This document shows, one piece after another, positions 1 to 7,491 of a stretch of 8,032 nucleotides of DNA. A program made the position numbers and the translations under genes. This stretch comes from an uncultured Porphyromonadaceae bacterium (lineage in GTDB: Bacteria > Bacteroidota > Bacteroidia > Bacteroidales > Muribaculaceae): NCBI GenBank assembly GCA_947174155.1, contig CAMWHX010000040.1, positions 1-8,032 on the forward strand, given 5' to 3'. Within the stretch, counting starts at the first letter, position 1; each line of letters starts with the position of its first letter. The notes beneath the pieces are model-generated. The model saw only the letters and a program-made list of their open reading frames with translations. It was not told the DNA's origin and did no database searches.

Positions 1-1286
1 ACCGTCACCAGCGCCCGGGCCGAGTTGCCCAGGTCGTCAAAGGTCAGCACCCTCTCACCCTCGAAGTCTCCCGCCGGGTTCCCCTCCGAGCTCTCCAGAC
101 TCCACACCGCCGACCAGCCGGCAGAGAGTCCGCCCCAGCCGTCGCGCACCGTGGCCCGTAGTGTCACCTCATCCCCGGGAGCCATCTCCACGGGGGCGGG
201 TATCTCCTCGTCACCGCGCCACAGTGTCACCGACAGCTCCAGAGCCGAGAGCTCCACCTTGCGGATGACTCCCGACATGTAGACATTGTCGAGATACACA
301 CTGTACCCCTTCATGGCCACACCACCGACCGTGAGGTTGGAGAGATCGCCGAACTGCGCGGCGATGTTGGCCTCACCAAACTCCCAGTCGCACACACCGT
401 GGAGGAAGCGCACGTAGCTCGTGGTCTCGTAGCGCGACTGCTGACGCTCCTTGTCGGTGAAATTGCCGTAGGAGGCCACATGCATCCCCTCGACGGGGTG
501 CATCGCCACCGGGAAGGCCCCCGACACCGGGCGCAACTCATAGTCGATCCATGACCCGTCAGAAGCCGAGGCCGTCACCCGGAAGTAGCAGGTGCGGAAC
601 CCCTGAAAGCGGAAGTTACCCCGACCGTCGTCACTGTCCGAGGCCGTCTGTCCGAGGTCATGCCAGATACCCATACAGATATCATCGGCCACGAGAGAGC
701 CCGGTTCACCCTCCTCAAGCTTCAGCCACGCCCGTCCATGGGTGGCATCGGAGGGGACGACACTCTCGATGATACCGGCCCCCGAAGTGGCCCACGTCAC
801 GGAGCGCAGCACCGTCACACGGTTATATCTGAGCTCCGGCACCTCCAGCCAGCGCCGCAGGGTCAGCGAGTCGAGCGTTCCGGCTCCGGTGTCATCGATG
901 AGTCCTCCGTGACCCGTCAGTCCGTCGGCGAAGGAGGCTCCAAACTGCACACCCCCTTCGGCCGTCACCCTCCCCCCGACACCGAGGTCGTAGGGTGTGC
1001 GGTCCGCGCGGTCCTTGCGTAGCCAGCGGTCATAAGCCGGAGAGTCGGCGGTGACATCCTTGGCCTCGTCGGCCAGAAGGGCGTGGCGGGCCTCGCCGGC
1101 GTTGGCCGCGTGGTATGCCTCATCGGCATAATCGGCCCTGTCGGCGTGGTCCGCTTCTCCGGCCCGCCGGGCATATGCGGCCGTGGCCACACTTCCGGAG
1201 CCGTTCCCGGCAGTTGATCCGGAGACGATGCGCCCGGTGCTCCCCTGCGCCCCCTTCTCCCTTATGTAGGATCTTACTTTCACCAT
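1..1286 (-). CDS. Tail fibre-like / distal tail protein, 3' end missing (runs off left edge)
   Basis: An open frame of 428 codons reads without a stop from ATG at 1286 to the left edge, so only the N-terminal part is present. Residues 1-35 form a basic then Gly/Ser-rich leader (MVKVRSYIREKGAQGSTGR) holding three short G-x-y triplets. Residues 36-75 have alanine at every third position, rich in Asp, His and Glu. Next comes a DSPAYDRWLRKD segment near 81-92, a Gly-rich stretch, and a probable beta-rich domain (about 140-345, including LEVPELRYNRVTVLRS and DDICMGIWHDLG). Residues about 345-428 look like an immunoglobulin-like fold cut by the edge. The position after the hub gene and these features suggest a tail fibre or tip protein that contacts the host surface; from memory, similar proteins occur in Bacteroidales prophages. 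The start overlaps the hub stop by 7 bases (ATGGTGA), implying coupled translation. Receptor binding is inferred; no enzymatic motif is visible. The tail-structural role is fairly secure, the exact function is not. Confidence 0.8.
   Translation of the reverse strand, partial: MVKVRSYIREKGAQGSTGRIVSGSTAGNGSGSVATAAYARRAGEADHADRADYADEAYHAANAGEARHALLADEAKDVTADSPAYDRWLRKDRADRTPYDLGVGGRVTAEGGVQFGASFADGLTGHGGLIDDTGAGTLDSLTLRRWLEVPELRYNRVTVLRSVTWATSGAGIIESVVPSDATHGRAWLKLEEGEPGSLVADDICMGIWHDLGQTASDSDDGRGNFRFQGFRTCYFRVTASASDGSWIDYELRPVSGAFPVAMHPVEGMHVASYGNFTDKERQQSRYETTSYVRFLHGVCDWEFGEANIAAQFGDLSNLTVGGVAMKGYSVYLDNVYMSGVIRKVELSALELSVTLWRGDEEIPAPVEMAPGDEVTLRATVRDGWGGLSAGWSAVWSLESSEGNPAGDFEGERVLTFDDLGNSARALVT
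1062..1181 (-). repeat. Coding repeat: alanine at every third residue (14 in register) in the fibre-like protein
   Basis: Codons 36 to 75 of the fibre-like gene carry Ala at residues 36, 39, 42, 45 and so on to 75 without a break. The other two positions are mostly polar or charged, for example GEA-DHA-DRA-DYA-DEA. At DNA level this is an imperfect 9-base periodicity with GCC or GCA as every third codon. Low-complexity small-residue repeats of this kind are common in fibre stalks or linkers of phage tail proteins; that this one is a stalk is inference. Confidence 0.85.
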
Positions 1287-3847
1287 ATCTCGCGCAGTTT
1301 TAGCGTTGCGGTTCCGGCTGTCACATCTCTCGATATGGCCAGTACCCTGAATATCTTTCCCGGGAGGGCCGGATGGACGTAGGTCCCCATCCCGTCGGCA
1401 TACTCCTCCCAAACCGTGAGGTCCATCTCCACGCGGGGCACGCTGTAGGCGTCATAATATGCCTGCACGTAGGCCTCCTCCGGCTTTATCATCTCTCCGT
1501 CGCGCAGGATCGCCGTCACCCCTTCTCCCGTTCCGACATCGACGGGACAAGATATCGAAACCGTAGCCGGCACACCCATACGGGTCCGCTCCTCCTCAGT
1601 CAGTGCCGATGTTATGGCCATCCTGACATCCTCCATCGGATTGGAGTATCGTTTGCCGTCATCGGAGGTATAGATAAATTCCGTGTCGCCCAACGGTTGC
1701 TCCATGGCATTGTCACTGACCACCTGCACCTGAAGGTCGCTCAGCTGTATATTAGCCACTAACGGCATGACCGCTACATCCGTCTCGCTCCATTTGACCT
1801 TGCGGAACCACGTGCGGTGCCGGTAGGTGATCTTATTCCACACCAGGTTGACAGGGCCGAGTATCGAGAAGCTGACCGGACCGCTGACCTTGTCGCTTCG
1901 TCTGACGGGTATGGCCAGCCCCGTCACGTCGAGACCGTCACGGTAGGAGATGTTGTTGGCTATATCGTATTCCTGGCCGACGATCCCGTCCCCCAGCTTC
2001 GGATTGAAGCCGAGGGAGAAGGACTGGGCGTAATACTCATCGAGATCGGCACACTCGGCCAGAGGCTTGAACTTGCGCCACTCGTAATCCGACGGGCGTC
2101 CCTCCGATGCAATCTCAACCACACATTTGTCTCCGACCACCAGCATACAGGCCACCACGTCTACCTTGTGGATCGTATCGGCAAAACTCCCGGCTGTCCC
2201 GAAGTCATAAGGGAGGAGAGGGTCGCGAAGTTTCTCCCAGGGGACCAGCCCACCGCTGAAGATAGCCGGATTCTGACGTACCGGTTCAGCCTTGGGTGTG
2301 GTCGCCTCCCACCAGGAGCGTCTGATATGTTCGGTGCTCCCCTCGTGCCCCTCCCGCAGGCAGTCAGACGCCCAGAACTCCTCAGCATTATCCGACAGGT
2401 ATCCGCAATCCTTATATCGTGGCACCATCACAATCTTGCCGGAAAAGACTATATAATTTGTCGTGGCGTCGTCCGATGGCGATAGGTTTCCGGCATTGGC
2501 CTGCCCGGTGTAGACGGCACACCCGTGATAACTCTTCAGGGCCTCCTCATCGGGGAAATCCGTGCCGTTGCCATTGACCGATATGACCAATGATGTCGAT
2601 TCGCTCAGCGTCCCCGGGGCTGAATCCTCACCGGATAGATCCCGCTCCACATATCCCCAGCGTATGAGGGCAGCCCCGTAGGCCGTAGGCTGTGCCAGCA
2701 GATCCGGCACATAATTCTGCGACGGGAGATACACATGCGACACCCCGTTAATCCTGAATTTCCACGCCGGGTGAGTCATCACCCTGATCGTCCACTCCCG
2801 CTTGGTATATCCGGGCCATCGTATCGAGGCGGGAAGATCCTCTCCGCTTATTATCATCTCGGCCGCCTCATAATCTTTGACGTCCGGCTGCATGGTGCCG
2901 TCATCCTTCGACGTGTCCAGCCGGGCCTCTATGCAATAGAGCTGCCGTCCGCTGTACGGGCTCGTAATGTCACCTTCCTCGAAGGGAGCCTCGAGCAATG
3001 TGTCTACATTTGTCGGCTCAGCGGCCACGGTGATCTTGTTATACACGGCCCCTATCGATATCGAGGCCCGGTCATCGGCCACTATCCCTGTACTGACCTC
3101 AACCGCATCTTTATCCGACACACTCTCCCAGCCGAAGATCCGGAAGGTGCTCCCCTCCTGGACAATGTGAAGATCCATATATCTGAGTATCTCCTCGAGT
3201 ACCCGCCTGCGTGTCCAGGTCTCATCCTCATCCCCTCCGAGGAAGAGGAGTTCGGAGAGTGAACCCCGCTCCCTCAGTTCCGCTCCGGAGTCATCGAGGG
3301 GACGGGAGGTCACCCACTCCGTCTCACACTCTACCCCCAAGGCTTCAAAGGGGGCAGACAGCTCTGCGAGTATTCCCGCCACAATCTCCCCCATGGTATG
3401 AGTCGAAGCCCCGGCGCGCACTTCACTCCAGGGGAAGTCGAGACTCCCGGCGTCACGGTACCTTGTCAGGTCTGCGGCGCTGAGCGCATCGATACAGTTG
3501 ATCTCGTATGAATCATAAAAGGCGGCGAACCCCTGCGAGTAGGATTGTGGCTGTATGTGTCCGGCAAAGACCACCTCATCCTCCACCCTGATTACGACCA
3601 CCGTGTCGCGATAGTCGGAGGCATGAAGCTCCGGCAACCATTTTGCTGACACCAGCATAATGGTCGCCGACCTGGCCAGCACCACATCTGTCAGTGACGA
3701 GATATCCCCCTCGATGGTCACACCTCCCACATCGAGGTGCACGTCATCCACCCCTATCTCGATCTCCGGCACACGCCGTCCATGCGTGAGTATCTCCACA
3801 CTCACGCGCCGGTCCCGGCTGTTTATGGTCTCTCCATACAGATACAT
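1280..3847 (-). CDS. Large tail-tip / baseplate hub protein (Dit/Tal-like), 855 aa
   Basis: A complete 855-residue protein with ATG at 3847, three bases after the tape measure stop (TGA ACT ATG). Its place between the tape measure and fibre genes is where siphoviruses encode distal tail (Dit) and tail-associated (Tal) or hub proteins. Residues 1-130 are beta-rich and resemble hub/Dit starts, with VVFAGHIQPQSYSQG (about 92-106) followed by YEINCIDALSAADLTRYR (about 114-131). About 210-280 contains RVLEEILRYMDLHIVQEG and then AVYNKITVAAE, typical of hub-like domains. The middle (300-600) is a long insertion of unknown fold, rich in Trp, Tyr and Asp. The C-terminus (about 800-855) ends PGKIFRVLAISRDVTAGTATLKLREIW, a small beta domain. 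No signal peptide, membrane segment, peptidase or lysozyme motif is evident. The hub role rests mainly on synteny and general character. It may combine functions that other phages split between two genes. Confidence 0.72.
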   Translation of the reverse strand: MYLYGETINSRDRRVSVEILTHGRRVPEIEIGVDDVHLDVGGVTIEGDISSLTDVVLARSATIMLVSAKWLPELHASDYRDTVVVIRVEDEVVFAGHIQPQSYSQGFAAFYDSYEINCIDALSAADLTRYRDAGSLDFPWSEVRAGASTHTMGEIVAGILAELSAPFEALGVECETEWVTSRPLDDSGAELRERGSLSELLFLGGDEDETWTRRRVLEEILRYMDLHIVQEGSTFRIFGWESVSDKDAVEVSTGIVADDRASISIGAVYNKITVAAEPTNVDTLLEAPFEEGDITSPYSGRQLYCIEARLDTSKDDGTMQPDVKDYEAAEMIISGEDLPASIRWPGYTKREWTIRVMTHPAWKFRINGVSHVYLPSQNYVPDLLAQPTAYGAALIRWGYVERDLSGEDSAPGTLSESTSLVISVNGNGTDFPDEEALKSYHGCAVYTGQANAGNLSPSDDATTNYIVFSGKIVMVPRYKDCGYLSDNAEEFWASDCLREGHEGSTEHIRRSWWEATTPKAEPVRQNPAIFSGGLVPWEKLRDPLLPYDFGTAGSFADTIHKVDVVACMLVVGDKCVVEIASEGRPSDYEWRKFKPLAECADLDEYYAQSFSLGFNPKLGDGIVGQEYDIANNISYRDGLDVTGLAIPVRRSDKVSGPVSFSILGPVNLVWNKITYRHRTWFRKVKWSETDVAVMPLVANIQLSDLQVQVVSDNAMEQPLGDTEFIYTSDDGKRYSNPMEDVRMAITSALTEEERTRMGVPATVSISCPVDVGTGEGVTAILRDGEMIKPEEAYVQAYYDAYSVPRVEMDLTVWEEYADGMGTYVHPALPGKIFRVLAISRDVTAGTATLKLREIW

Positions 3848-3850
3848 AGT

Positions 3851-6800
3851 TCAGATTTTGATTCCTGTGCGGCGCCCGCTCGCGGCTCCGATTCTTGTCT
3901 CATTGGCCAGCACGGCCACCAGGTCACGCCCCTTTATCCTCAGTTCAATCGGTCCGGCCGCCACGCCACCCCCGGCTGCAGCCGTTCCGATCAGGTCACG
4001 CAGTTTCGAGAGAGGAGCCACCACTTCCGGATTTGTCGACGCTCCGGCATACTCACCCATCAGGCCCAGCGTGGGACCGTAGATGATGCCGCCATCGGCA
4101 AATTTCGGAATGGCGGAGGCTATGATCGTGGCCTGCTGTGTGGCTATCATCCCGGAGGCTATTCCGGTGCCGGCGAAGGGTATCGCGGCGTGAGCGGCAA
4201 AGGTCTTGGCCGCCGCCAGTCCGGCATACGCGGCCGTCTCCTCCCTGGCGACCGCCGACTCGGCCACTGCCGAGGCCACCTGTATCGGCACCGCGGCCTG
4301 TGTGACGGCCGTGAGGGCCTTGATGAGCGACACCACCGCCGATATCCCCTGCATGACCGTCAATGCTCCGTCCACCAGTCCGGAGATACGCTGCCAGGCG
4401 TTGCCGCTTTCGGTCAGTGACCGGGTGATGTTGGTGATTCCGGAGCCTATGCCCCTGACCGCACTCCATCCCGACTGCATGGTGCTGAAGGATCCGGCGG
4501 CCGCCCTTCCGAGCTCGCGATATTTGTCAGCGGCCCGGTCGAGGGCTGTCAGCTGCTCCGTGCTCATCTTCTCCCCGAACTGATCCTTCAGACGGTTGAT
4601 CTCCGTCAGGGCCGCGGCCGCCTCCTCGAGTCCGACGGTGCGGATGGTCAGTATCCCCTCCCGGTCATCGACACGGTTTGTCAGATCCTTCACCCTCTCC
4701 TCGAGAGTCTCCCTGACCTCATCCCCCGTCCCCTCCGGCTTTTTCATCCCGGCTGACATCTGCCACCGTTCGCGTTGCTCCTCCAGTGCCCGGATCATTG
4801 TGGCGGCATTCAGGCGTTGCGCTGCCGTGGTCGCCTTGTTGAGAAGGGAGGTATAGACCTCTATGGCTCTGTCGATCTCCCCGAAGGTCGTGATCTGGCG
4901 GGGCAATTCCTCCTCGATCTCCACCAGGGCTGCACGCTTCTCGCGCAGGGCGTCGATGGTGCGTTGTATCCCCCGGGCCTCATCAAGAGAGGCTGAAGCG
5001 AGAAGAGCGGTCTGATAGGCTATCTCCTCGTCATAGTCGCGGAGCGTATTCAGCGCCTCCGGTCGCATCAGCGCCGCCTGTCTCAATTCGATGGCCTGCA
5101 GCTCGCGTGTCCACGCCGCCACGTTGCTTCGGGCCTGTGCGGCCTCCTCCTCCGTCATGTCGCCGATCGCCGCTGTGGTGTCGCGTATCAGGTGCGTGAG
5201 CGCCTCGTAGCGTGTCTGCATCCTCTCCACCGTACCTCCACCCTTGGGTGTCGGGATCTCGGGAGTGACAGGAGACGATTTTATCCCCTGCTGCAGATCA
5301 TTTATGTGATTAACCACAGTCTCAGCCTTCCTGTCCAACTCCTCGATGGAGTGATCGAGCATACTGACCACTGTGGTCTGGAGCATCGGGACCTTATCGA
5401 GTCTGGAATTGTCGCCGAAGGGGTCATTACTGCGGCGCCGGTCACGCTCCTGCTGCTCGGATTTTACAGCCTCCTCCCTCTGTATTATCAGCCGGGCCTT
5501 GTCTTTGCCGAGATCGGCAAGCATCTCCTTGGCTCCCTCGAGTTCATAGGCCGCCTTCAGTGACTTCAGGTATTCATCAAGCGCCGCCTGGTTATACTTG
5601 AATTTTCTCCCCGTCTCGTCCAGGCGTGCGTTGAATCCCCTTACGGCCTCGTTGAGTTCCTTCTGGGCGCTGATACGCTCACGCATCGGGGCGTTGCTGT
5701 CGTTGAGCGTGGCGAGGAGTCCCTGTAGCTTCAGGTTTTGCTCTGTGGCCCGGATGGCTGCATCATGAGCCACATCGGCCAGCGTGCGCTGCTTCTCCGC
5801 CGCCTCCCCGGAGGCTCCGGCCAGTTCGCGGGTCTTCCCGGTGAGCTCACCGATCATCCACGTCAGCAGACTGATGCCGGCAAATATGGCACTCCCGACC
5901 ACGAGTCCCTTCAGGGTCACTGCCAGGACACGTGCCGCCGTTGTGGTAGTGCGGATTGAGACCCCTAAAATATTGACATGATTGCGGGCTTGAGCCAGCG
6001 AGGGGACAAGAGCCAGCACCGACGACCTCAGGGAGGCGACGGCGTTGACAGAGCCCAGGATCTGAGACGTCAGAGCCACGTAGGGGGCGGCGTGTCTCAC
6101 GACTCCTCCGAGCTGCTCCTTGACATCCCCCAGGGCGTTGGCTAATTGTGCCATCCGGCCGCTGTCGGTCCGGGCAAGGGCCTGATTCATCCCTCCGACA
6201 CTCTCTCCGACTACCTGCGCAAGTATGGCGGCCCGCTCCGACTCGGTGCCGAATTTCAGGATATGCGCCTGAGCCTCGTCGAATTTATATCCGTATCGGG
6301 AGAGGGCGTTTACCTGACCGTTCATCACCTTGCCGAGCATGGTGGCGATCTGTGCCGTGGACTCGGCGCTCGCTCCGATGCCGTACTGCTGGGCCACCAT
6401 GTCGTTCATGACCGGGATCAGGGTCTCGAGCGACGATTTCAGCTCCAGGTATGTGGCCAGTTCCTGAGCACCGGCAAGCTGGACCTCATCACCAATGACT
6501 CCAAGCTCCTGCTGGGCCGAACATAGATCCTTGATACTTTGGACCTCCTCGTCGGTGGCCCCCATGGTGTTGCGCATGGCCGTGGCCAGCTTGGTCTCGA
6601 CCTCCTCCTGCACGGCATAGGCGCCGGAGAGATCCGAGACGGTCGAGCTGATGGCCGACACTGACTGAGTCACACCCTGCAGTGCCTGTGTGACCTGATT
6701 CCAGTTGATCAGGCTGGTGCGGAGTTGCTCGGCCGGCGACAGGGTGCCGTTGATGGCATCCTGCAGCCTGTCGACACTCGCCGCCATGTCGCGCATCGAG

Positions 6801-6859
6801 GTTTCGGCCCCGTTGGTCTGAAGCCGGAATGTAACGCTTATCGTAGAGTTGGATGCCAT
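3851..6859 (-). CDS. Tail tape measure protein, 1002 aa
   Basis: The longest gene in the window, directly after the chaperone pair, as expected for the tape measure that sets tail length and is coated by the chaperones before the tube forms around it. Residues 1-100 are Ala/Ser/Gln-rich helix. About 85-250 (QEEVETKLATAMRNTMGATDEEV through MLGKVMNGQVNALSRYGY) resembles the conserved N-terminal core of TP901-type tape measures. A strong hydrophobic segment spans about 312-337 (LAVTLKGLVVGSAIFAGISL), a candidate membrane-interacting stretch. About 350-790 is predicted coiled coil, rich in Glu, Arg, Ala and Leu. About 830-918 is Ala/Ile/Val-rich and hydrophobic. The C-terminus has ADGGIIYGPTLGLMGEYAG followed by NPEVVAPLSKL (about 943-953), a motif typical of tape measure C-termini, then a short beta domain IELRIKGRDLVAVLANE. 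ATG lies 6 bases after the GT stop. No muramidase or NlpC/P60 peptidase signature is visible. Confidence 0.95.
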   Translation of the reverse strand: MASNSTISVTFRLQTNGAETSMRDMAASVDRLQDAINGTLSPAEQLRTSLINWNQVTQALQGVTQSVSAISSTVSDLSGAYAVQEEVETKLATAMRNTMGATDEEVQSIKDLCSAQQELGVIGDEVQLAGAQELATYLELKSSLETLIPVMNDMVAQQYGIGASAESTAQIATMLGKVMNGQVNALSRYGYKFDEAQAHILKFGTESERAAILAQVVGESVGGMNQALARTDSGRMAQLANALGDVKEQLGGVVRHAAPYVALTSQILGSVNAVASLRSSVLALVPSLAQARNHVNILGVSIRTTTTAARVLAVTLKGLVVGSAIFAGISLLTWMIGELTGKTRELAGASGEAAEKQRTLADVAHDAAIRATEQNLKLQGLLATLNDSNAPMRERISAQKELNEAVRGFNARLDETGRKFKYNQAALDEYLKSLKAAYELEGAKEMLADLGKDKARLIIQREEAVKSEQQERDRRRSNDPFGDNSRLDKVPMLQTTVVSMLDHSIEELDRKAETVVNHINDLQQGIKSSPVTPEIPTPKGGGTVERMQTRYEALTHLIRDTTAAIGDMTEEEAAQARSNVAAWTRELQAIELRQAALMRPEALNTLRDYDEEIAYQTALLASASLDEARGIQRTIDALREKRAALVEIEEELPRQITTFGEIDRAIEVYTSLLNKATTAAQRLNAATMIRALEEQRERWQMSAGMKKPEGTGDEVRETLEERVKDLTNRVDDREGILTIRTVGLEEAAAALTEINRLKDQFGEKMSTEQLTALDRAADKYRELGRAAAGSFSTMQSGWSAVRGIGSGITNITRSLTESGNAWQRISGLVDGALTVMQGISAVVSLIKALTAVTQAAVPIQVASAVAESAVAREETAAYAGLAAAKTFAAHAAIPFAGTGIASGMIATQQATIIASAIPKFADGGIIYGPTLGLMGEYAGASTNPEVVAPLSKLRDLIGTAAAGGGVAAGPIELRIKGRDLVAVLANETRIGAASGRRTGIKI

Positions 6860-6865
6860 AGGATT

Positions 6866-7488
6866 CTACCGGTGTTTCATTAATGCGACAAACCGGGTGT
6901 GCGACTCTCCGCCCGTCTCTTCACTACGCGGCGCGGTGTCACCCCCCGGCTTGTCATCTCCCGCGAGGGGCAATACCTCCCGCGGGTCAAGTTTCTTGTC
7001 TATGAAGGGCTGGATGATCAGACACGCCAGAGTGCGCATCCTCCTCCAGTCCTCGATATTTCTCCCCTCTTCAGACGCTATCCTCGCTTCGGCCACGGCC
7101 GAGAGTTCGGCCAGGGTCATGGCGCGGAAGTCATCGAGGGAGAGCCCTATCCGGCCGACACAGATACCGAGCAGCTCGGTCAGTGTCAGTTTTTTTTTGC
7201 TGTCGGTTCGGTGCCGGCCTTCAAGGGTGGATTCTCTTCGGCAAACCACTGCGTCAGCTGTGGCAGGGTGACGCGGTCCGCGAAGTCTTGCAATGTCATG
7301 TTGAACTGTCCGCCGTTGGTGCGGGCAGTGGCGCGCAGTGCGCACCACGTCAGCACCGTCATGGCCTGGAAGTCCATTTTATTGTGTTCGAAGAGGGGAT
7401 CGAACCCCAGCTCCTGCTTGGCGTCCATCAGGGCGCCTGCAGTCTGGCGGGCGTTATACTCCTCCCCGTTGATGACGATCTTGGCCAT
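6866..7488 (-). CDS. Tail assembly chaperone GT fusion, made by -1 frameshift, 207 aa
   Basis: Translation starts at ATG 7488 as for G, slips back one base on the A-tract at 7189-7198 (base 7189 is read twice), and continues in the -1 frame to TAG at 6866-6868, giving 207 residues. The T part (107 residues) begins LTLTELLGICVGRIGLSLDD and has a helical core with AMTLAELSAVAEARIASEE, then WRRMRTLACLIIQPFIDKKL, and ends in a Gly/Glu-rich polar tail. This layout, DDF..MTLAEL followed by W.RMR.LA...IQP, fits the T domains of Bacteroidales phage chaperones as I recall them. By analogy with lambda gpG/gpGT, the T domain would recruit tail tube subunits while G coats the tape measure. Frameshifting at a low rate would set the G to GT ratio. 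The -1 frame is also open upstream to an ATG at 7348, but that stretch has Arg/His-rich, non-protein-like composition, so an independent start there is unlikely. Confidence 0.9.
7157..7187 (-). promoter_or_regulatory. Stem-loop stimulating the frameshift
   Basis: In the mRNA a perfect 6-bp hairpin, ACCGAG-CTG-CTCGGT (7180 down to 7166), starts 8 nt after the slippery heptamer, the spacing usual for frameshift-stimulating structures. An outer 5-bp stem, GACAC (7187-7183) with GTGTC (7161-7157), can extend it across a 2/4-nt internal loop. The outer stem would probably be melted by a ribosome on the slippery site, leaving the inner stem as the block. The stimulating role is inferred. Confidence 0.75.
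7186..7488 (-). CDS. Tail assembly chaperone G, 100 aa
   Basis: The 0-frame product of the chaperone locus, starting at ATG 7488, three bases after the tail tube stop (TAG CCC ATG). It opens with a short beta segment (MAKIVINGEEYNAR) and continues as helices (GALMDAKQELG; MTVLTWCALRATARTNGG; FNMTLQDFADRV; LPQLTQWFAEE), the usual small chaperone layout in Bacteroidales phages. The last residues are TAKKN and the TGA at 7186-7188 follows the slippery A-tract directly. Its expected role is to bind and keep soluble the hydrophobic tape measure encoded next. Most ribosomes would end here and give G alone; a minority would shift to make GT. Confidence 0.9.
   Translation of the reverse strand: MAKIVINGEEYNARQTAGALMDAKQELGFDPLFEHNKMDFQAMTVLTWCALRATARTNGGQFNMTLQDFADRVTLPQLTQWFAEENPPLKAGTEPTAKKN
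7189..7198 (-). promoter_or_regulatory. -1 ribosomal frameshift slippery site (A9 then C)
   Basis: On the coding strand the bases are nine A followed by C, read in the 0 frame as GCA AAA AAA AAC TGA. The final heptamer A-AAA-AAC is a canonical X-XXY-YYZ slippery sequence in the correct register, and A-AAA-AAA just before it could also slip. The 0-frame stop follows immediately, and the -1 frame is open for a further 107 codons encoding the T domain. Position and direction of shift match the lambda-type G/GT arrangement. Confidence 0.93.
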
Positions 7489-7491
7489 GGG

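Noticed and set aside
660..1192. Plus-strand 120-codon frame and minus-strand 75-codon frame within the fibre region
   Set aside because: Both overlap the uninterrupted 428-codon minus-strand frame, whose protein composition and position fit a tail gene.
1219..1260. Collagen-like G-x-y repeat at the fibre N-terminus
   Set aside because: Only about three G-x-y triplets (GAQGSTGRI) are present, too few for a collagen-like domain.
1817..2485. Plus-strand open frame of 222 codons
   Set aside because: It lies entirely antisense to the hub gene, has no leader or recognisable domain, and long antisense frames are expected in GC-rich coding DNA.
3737..4420. Plus-strand open frame of 227 codons crossing the hub/tape measure junction
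   Set aside because: Composition is rich in Gly, Arg, His and Ser as in shadow frames, it shows no domain, and it is antisense to two well-supported genes.
6866..7348. The -1 frame read as an independent 160-aa gene from ATG 7348
   Set aside because: Its first 50 or so residues are Arg/His-rich and non-protein-like and lie within G in another frame. Only the part after the A-tract looks like real protein, so it is the T half of a frameshift fusion.
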